Origin: CAZRZN01 sp964604565
GTDB lineage: Bacteria; Pseudomonadota; Alphaproteobacteria; Rhodobacterales; Rhodobacteraceae
Reading direction: 5' to 3'
Length of the DNA: 19,103 bases
Assembly: GCA_964604565.1 (NCBI GenBank)
Contig: CAZRZN010000060.1
Coordinates: 1 to 19,103 of the forward strand
Both the position numbers and the translations under genes were made by a program. This document shows positions 15,524-19,103 of the stretch, in pieces. The number at the start of each line of letters is the position of its first letter. The first letter of the stretch is position 1. Below the pieces are notes generated by a model. It saw only the letters and a program-made list of their open reading frames with translations. It was not told where the DNA came from and ran no database searches.

Positions 15524-15910
15524 GCGGGCTCCTTCGGGACATGCAGGGCGGGCCGCCACGCAAGATGCCGAGGGCCATGGCCACCGGGGACCGGACAGGC
15601 GGACCATCGATCTCAAAGCGCGGCTTGTGCCGGGATGTCATCCTTGCTTGCAGTCTTGTGTTCGAGCGGCAGGCGCACCGCCCGGCGCCGCAGGGACCGT
15701 GCCCCGCATTGCGCTGGCCCGAGGCCTGCCGCCGAAGCACAGTCTTGCCGGGTGACAGGCAGGCGCGCAAGTCCAAGCTGCCCGCGCGTTCCGTTTTGAG
15801 TGCCGCGACTGCGGGGCGACGGTGTTGTTCGGGCGGGGCAGACCGGCATCGCCAATGGGCGCAAAGGCCCCCATGTCGCGGTCCGCGGGGTGCTGCCGGG
15901 CAGGTCTATG
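15524..15910. other. Intergenic region upstream of the dehydratase
   Basis: About 387 bp with no recognisable gene, RNA or operator. It must hold the dehydratase promoter on the minus strand; no convincing -35/-10 pair stands out. An imperfect GC stem lies near 15855-15875, just past the stop of the beta-propeller gene. It might end that transcript. Confidence 0.5.
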
Positions 15911-16672
15911 TCACATGAACGCGCAGGGCGGCCCGCGATCCAGCGGGGTTTCGATCGTGATTTCGCTGGGGCTCCAGTCAAAGATGGCAATCGCCTGACC
16001 TCCGTCGAAGCCGATGAAAAGCGTCCCCGTTTCCGGTTGCAGGGCGACGCCCTCTGCATCGTAGCCCCAGGCCGACAGCGGCGTCACCGACAATACGCGC
16101 CCATCCGGCGCCAGTTCGAACAGCGCATTTAACCCCTCGTTGTCGTCCACCACGAGGATGTTCCCGGAGTAGGGATCGCGCGCAACGCCCTGCGGCTCGA
16201 TCATCGGCGGGTCGAACAAGTCGCCGGAGAGGTTCATCAGGACCGAGCCATCCGGCGCGATCCGCAGCAGCCGGGCGGGATCGTCCTCCACCACCAGAAA
16301 GGATCCATCCGCGTCGCGGTGCATGCCTTCGGTATCGCGCAATGTTGCGCTCAGCGAAAACGGCCGGTCCAGCGCGCGTCCCTTGCGGTCAAGCCGCTGG
16401 AAATCGCCCCAGCCGTTGGCGATCAACAGGCCATCCTCGACAACGGTCACGCTGCGAACATAGCCCATCTCGGTTTCGAACCGCAGGATTTCCCGCCCGC
16501 CGGGCGACAAGAGGACCAGTTCGCTGCTTTCGTTGGCGACCCATACTCCACAGACCTCCGCATCATAAGCAAGGCTGACGCCGCGCATGCCGGGAAACGT
16601 CTCAAGGTGGCGCAGCTCTGCCTCTGCGGCGCGCGCAAGAAGCATTGCCAAGAAAAACACCGCAAACCGCAT
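15911..16672 (-). CDS. Secreted NHL-like beta-propeller protein of unknown function
   Basis: This 253-residue protein begins with a short signal peptide (MRFAVFFLAMLLARAAEA, cleavage after about residue 18), so the mature part is periplasmic or secreted. The rest consists of repeated beta-strand units of the NHL/SMP-30-like propeller type: VWVANESSELVLLSPGGREIL, LIANGWGDFQRLDRKGRAL, FLVVEDDPARLLRIAPDGSVL, ILVVDDNEGLNALFELAPDGRVL, LFIGFDGGQAIAIFDW. The units alternate a hydrophobic strand with D/N-G turns. This resembles the SdiA-regulated/YjiK-type propellers, but I see no catalytic signature and would not call it a lactonase. The start at 16672 has GGAGG 5 bases upstream; the 31-codon in-frame extension upstream would bury the signal peptide. 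It follows tgt by 55 bp on the same strand, probably as a co-transcribed passenger. Confidence 0.8.
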   Translation of the reverse strand: MRFAVFFLAMLLARAAEAELRHLETFPGMRGVSLAYDAEVCGVWVANESSELVLLSPGGREILRFETEMGYVRSVTVVEDGLLIANGWGDFQRLDRKGRALDRPFSLSATLRDTEGMHRDADGSFLVVEDDPARLLRIAPDGSVLMNLSGDLFDPPMIEPQGVARDPYSGNILVVDDNEGLNALFELAPDGRVLSVTPLSAWGYDAEGVALQPETGTLFIGFDGGQAIAIFDWSPSEITIETPLDRGPPCAFM

Positions 16673-16727
16673 CGACCCCTCCGCCCGTGATGCGCGAAAG
16701 GGTGATGCATACCGCCGAAAATTCAAG

Positions 16728-17855
16728 TCAGAGCCGTTCGATGTCCCCTTCGGCGCGCTCTGCATGAAAGGCGGTCTCGAAGGTATCGAACCGCCCCTCG
16801 GAGATCGCGTCGCGAAGGCCGGCCATCAGGTGCTGGTAGTAATGCAGGTTGTGCCACGTCAGCAGCATTCCCGCGATCATCTCGCCAGCGCGAAAGACGT
16901 GGTGAAGGTAGGCCCGCGAATAGCGCGTGCAGGCCGGGCATCCGCAATTCTCGTCCAGCGGGCGGGGATCGTCGGCATGGCGGGCGTTCTTGATGTTGAC
17001 CTGCCCGCGCCGCGTCCATGCCTGCCCGGTCCGCCCGGAGCGCGAGGGCAAAACGCAGTCCATCATGTCGATGCCGCGCTTGACCGCGCCGACCACGTCA
17101 TCCGGCTTGCCCACCCCCATCAGGTAGCGCGGGCGATCCTCCGGCAACATGTCCGGCGCGTAATCGAGGCAACCGAACATCGCCTCCTGCCCCTCCCCCA
17201 CGGCAAGGCCGCCCACCGCGTAACCGTCAAAGCCGATGGCGGTCAGCGCCTCGGCGCTTTCACCGCGCAGGTCCTGCTCCAACCCGCCCTGCTGAATGCC
17301 GAACAGCATGTGGCCGGGCCGGTCGCCGAACGCCTCGCGTGAGCGGGCCGCCCACCGCATCGACAGCCGCATCGACTGCGCGATCCGGTCGCGATCCGCG
17401 GGCAGGGCCGGACATTCGTCGAATGCCATGACGATGTCAGAGCCCAGCAGCTTCTGGATCTCCATCGAACGCTCCGGCGACAGCATGTGTTTCGAGCCGT
17501 CGATATGGCTGCGAAAGGTCACGCCCTCTTCGGTCAGCTTGCGCAGGTCCGAAAGGCTCATGACCTGAAAGCCCCCCGAATCCGTCAGGATCGGCCGATC
17601 CCAGTTCATGAACCGGTGCAGCCCGCCCAGCCGCGCCACCCGTTCCGCGCCCGGCCGCAGCATCAGGTGATAGGTATTGCCCAGCAGGATATCCGCCCCG
17701 GTTGCGGCCACGCTTTCGGGCAGCATCCCCTTGACCGTGGCCGCGGTGCCCACAGGCATGAAAGCGGGGGTGCGAATGTCCCCGCGCGGGGTCCGGATCA
17801 CGCCGCGCCGGGCGCGCCCGTCGCGGGCCTGCAATTCAAAGGATGTCTGTGCCAT
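16728..17855 (-). CDS. tgt: Queuine/preQ1 tRNA-guanine transglycosylase
   Basis: Tgt swaps guanine 34 of Asp, Asn, His and Tyr tRNAs for preQ1, the committing step of queuosine modification. The 375-residue protein matches the bacterial family length. Key sites are present: ILLGNTYHL at about 57-64, general acid/base Asp 92 in TDSGGFQVMSL, GGLAVGEG at 215-222, nucleophile Asp 266 in MMDCVLPSR, and the zinc ligands Cys 304, Cys 306 and Cys 309 (CGCPACTRYSRAYLHH) with His 335. The ATG at 17855 has only a weak ribosome binding site, but the N-terminus (TSFELQARDGRARRGVIRTPRG) aligns with the family, so the start is secure. It is a housekeeping gene and probably marks the border of the accessory catabolic block. 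Confidence 0.97.
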   Translation of the reverse strand: MAQTSFELQARDGRARRGVIRTPRGDIRTPAFMPVGTAATVKGMLPESVAATGADILLGNTYHLMLRPGAERVARLGGLHRFMNWDRPILTDSGGFQVMSLSDLRKLTEEGVTFRSHIDGSKHMLSPERSMEIQKLLGSDIVMAFDECPALPADRDRIAQSMRLSMRWAARSREAFGDRPGHMLFGIQQGGLEQDLRGESAEALTAIGFDGYAVGGLAVGEGQEAMFGCLDYAPDMLPEDRPRYLMGVGKPDDVVGAVKRGIDMMDCVLPSRSGRTGQAWTRRGQVNIKNARHADDPRPLDENCGCPACTRYSRAYLHHVFRAGEMIAGMLLTWHNLHYYQHLMAGLRDAISEGRFDTFETAFHAERAEGDIERL

Positions 17856-18507
17856 GCAGCGGCTCTACACGCATCCCGCCTCCGAACAAAAGCCCCAAAA
17901 TCGGCAAGGGGCGCCCGCCCGAGGCAAGGCCCGGAACGGGCCGCCGACGAGAAGATCTGCGCGCGGAACGCGCACATTTGGATCACGGTTGCGCCTCTCA
18001 AGATCGGCAAGGGTCGCGTGGCGCTTGCGAGGCAGGCAACCGCAGGAACTGCACCACTGCCCGCAAATGGCCTCACGGCACTTCAGCAGCCTTGTCGCCT
18101 TGCAGTTCAACCGCCCCGCCTCGGGACCGCCACCTCCCCCATCCGATGCTCAGGCCCCTTTGTCAGGCGAACGCAGGACTCTCGCCTGTCAGTCGTCGCA
18201 CACCGGCAAAGCCCGATGCCGACGTGCGGCGAGCAACGCAAAGAGAACGCACCGCCGCGGTTCTGGGTCTTTGGCAAGCTGCGGATTTTGCGTTTTCCGC
18301 AGTCCCATGCCAATTGAAAAAGCGGCTTGCCTCCCCATATCAACAAGGGGCGAAAGGCTTTTATTGACCTTTGCAGGCTTCTTGCTTAAGGCATCGCTTA
18401 TAGGGGTGAGTGCATACCGACCTTGGGCCAAGCGGGTCCAAACCCCATCATGACGTGCGGGCCGAGTGCAGAGTCCGCAAATCCAGCGGACACAATATCG
18501 GACCTAC
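17856..18507. other. Divergent spacer between tgt and the helicase gene
   Basis: This 652-bp stretch separates two divergent genes and should hold both promoters. An 11-bp direct repeat, ATCGGCAAGGG, occurs at 17900-17910 and 18003-18013. An AT-richer part at about 18290-18410, with TTGACC at 18364 and TTATAG at 18398, is the best promoter area for the helicase, though no well-spaced box pair is seen. No gene is convincing here; a Cys-rich minus-strand frame just before tgt is discussed under rejected items. Confidence 0.5.
18473..18491 (+). promoter_or_regulatory. Hairpin in the helicase 5' leader
   Basis: GTCCGC (18473-18478) and GCGGAC (18486-18491) form a perfect 6-bp stem with a 7-base loop. 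The stem ends 16 bases before the ATG, right where a ribosome would bind. Only a weak GGA precedes the start. A leader structure tuned to temperature or helicase activity is conceivable. Confidence 0.4.
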
Positions 18508-19103
18508 ATGACAAAATTCTCTGATCTGAACCTTGGCCCCAAAGTTCTCAAGGCCGTCGAAGAAGCCGGCTACGAAACCCCCACGCCGATCCAGGCAGGG
18601 GCGATTCCACCCGCGCTGGAAGGCAAGGATGTTCTCGGCATCGCCCAGACAGGCACCGGTAAGACCGCGGGCTTCGTCTTGCCGATGATCACCAAGCTGG
18701 CGCGTGGACGCGCCCGGGCGCGGATGCCGCGATCGCTGGTGCTTTGCCCCACGCGGGAACTGGCCGCGCAGGTCGCCGAAAACTTCGACACCTATTCAAA
18801 GCACGTCAAACTGACCAAGGCGCTGCTGATCGGCGGCGTTTCGTTCAAGGAACAGGACACCCTGATCGACAAGGGCGTGGATGTCCTGATTGCCACGCCC
18901 GGCCGTCTGCTGGACCATTTCGAACGCGGCAAGCTGCTGCTGACCGGGATCGAGATCATGGTGGTGGATGAGGCCGACAGGATGCTCGACATGGGGTTCA
19001 TCCCCGATATCGAGCGGATTTTTGCCCTGACCCCCTTCACCCGGCAGACGCTGTTCTTCTCCGCCACCATGGCGCCGGAGATCGAGCGGATCACCAATAC
19101 CTT
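18508..19103 (+). CDS. DEAD-box ATP-dependent RNA helicase, N-terminal part (RhlE-like, cut by window)
   Basis: 198 residues of the first RecA-like domain of a DEAD-box RNA helicase are visible. These enzymes unwind short RNA duplexes in ribosome assembly and mRNA turnover in the cytoplasm. Motifs appear in order: the Q motif with GYETPTPIQ (21-29), Walker A AQTGTGKT (46-53), PTRELA (81-86), the GG motif at 109-110, TPGR (130-133), DEAD (154-157) and SAT (185-187). The order and short N-terminus resemble RhlE, but the C-terminal tail that separates RhlE, SrmB, DbpA and CsdA lies outside the window. The ATG at 18508 has a weak ribosome binding site, and a stem-loop lies just upstream. It is divergent from tgt. 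Confidence 0.95.
   Translation, partial: MTKFSDLNLGPKVLKAVEEAGYETPTPIQAGAIPPALEGKDVLGIAQTGTGKTAGFVLPMITKLARGRARARMPRSLVLCPTRELAAQVAENFDTYSKHVKLTKALLIGGVSFKEQDTLIDKGVDVLIATPGRLLDHFERGKLLLTGIEIMVVDEADRMLDMGFIPDIERIFALTPFTRQTLFFSATMAPEIERITNT

Noticed and set aside
14048..15799. A 583-codon plus-strand open frame across the dehydratase.
   Set aside because: It is antisense to a gene with complete Fe-S and catalytic motifs; its composition is His/Arg-rich shadow.
17900..18013. Direct repeat ATCGGCAAGGG (two copies 103 bp apart) as a possible attachment site or operator.
   Set aside because: It is only 11 bp, with two copies and no integrase or palindromic character; it may be chance in GC-rich DNA.
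17865..18110. An 81-codon minus-strand frame with several Cys residues ending 9 bp before tgt.
   Set aside because: It must start at TTG with only a weak GAGG upstream. The product is Arg/Cys/Pro-rich with no recognisable domain, and the composition resembles chance frames in GC-rich DNA.

Overview
The window comes from a high-GC alphaproteobacterium. The gene content, the style of the encoded proteins and the GC-rich repeat-like hairpin between convergent genes fit the Rhodobacteraceae (Roseobacter/Paracoccus type). This is inferred from sequence style only. There are no rRNA or tRNA genes, no CRISPR array and no transposase. Two genes are cut by the window ends: tctA at the left and a DEAD-box helicase at the right.

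Left part (1-6018): a minus-strand catabolic operon reads lactonase (SMP-30 family), then L-threonate dehydrogenase-like enzyme, then tctC, tctB and tctA, the three parts of a tripartite tricarboxylate transporter. It is divergent from a GntR-type LacI-family regulator. The AT-rich spacer between them carries two similar 14-bp palindromic operators 31 bp apart, overlapping candidate promoters for both directions. The simplest reading is a carboxylate or sugar-acid uptake and oxidation operon under local repression.

Middle (6019-7480): a textbook adenosylcobalamin riboswitch lies on the minus strand. It precedes a 100-residue protein of unknown function that has a good ribosome binding site. 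No B12 synthesis, transport or B12-dependent enzyme gene is visible. The rest of this stretch appears non-coding or decayed.

Right-middle (7481-13409): a tightly packed plus-strand operon encodes HyuA and HyuB (the two subunits of an ATP-dependent hydantoinase/oxoprolinase-type enzyme), a DAO-family FAD oxidoreductase, and a relative of uronate dehydrogenase with changed residues near the active site. It converges on a minus-strand IlvD/Edd-family sugar-acid dehydratase (13793-15523). These genes, together with the left operon, look like a catabolic island for a polyhydroxylated acid, possibly N-linked or cyclic; the substrate cannot be named from sequence.

Right end (15911-19103): a secreted beta-propeller protein, tgt (queuine tRNA-ribosyltransferase), a 652-bp spacer, and the start of a DEAD-box RNA helicase. 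These look like ordinary chromosomal genes, so the accessory catabolic block probably ends near 15.5 kb.
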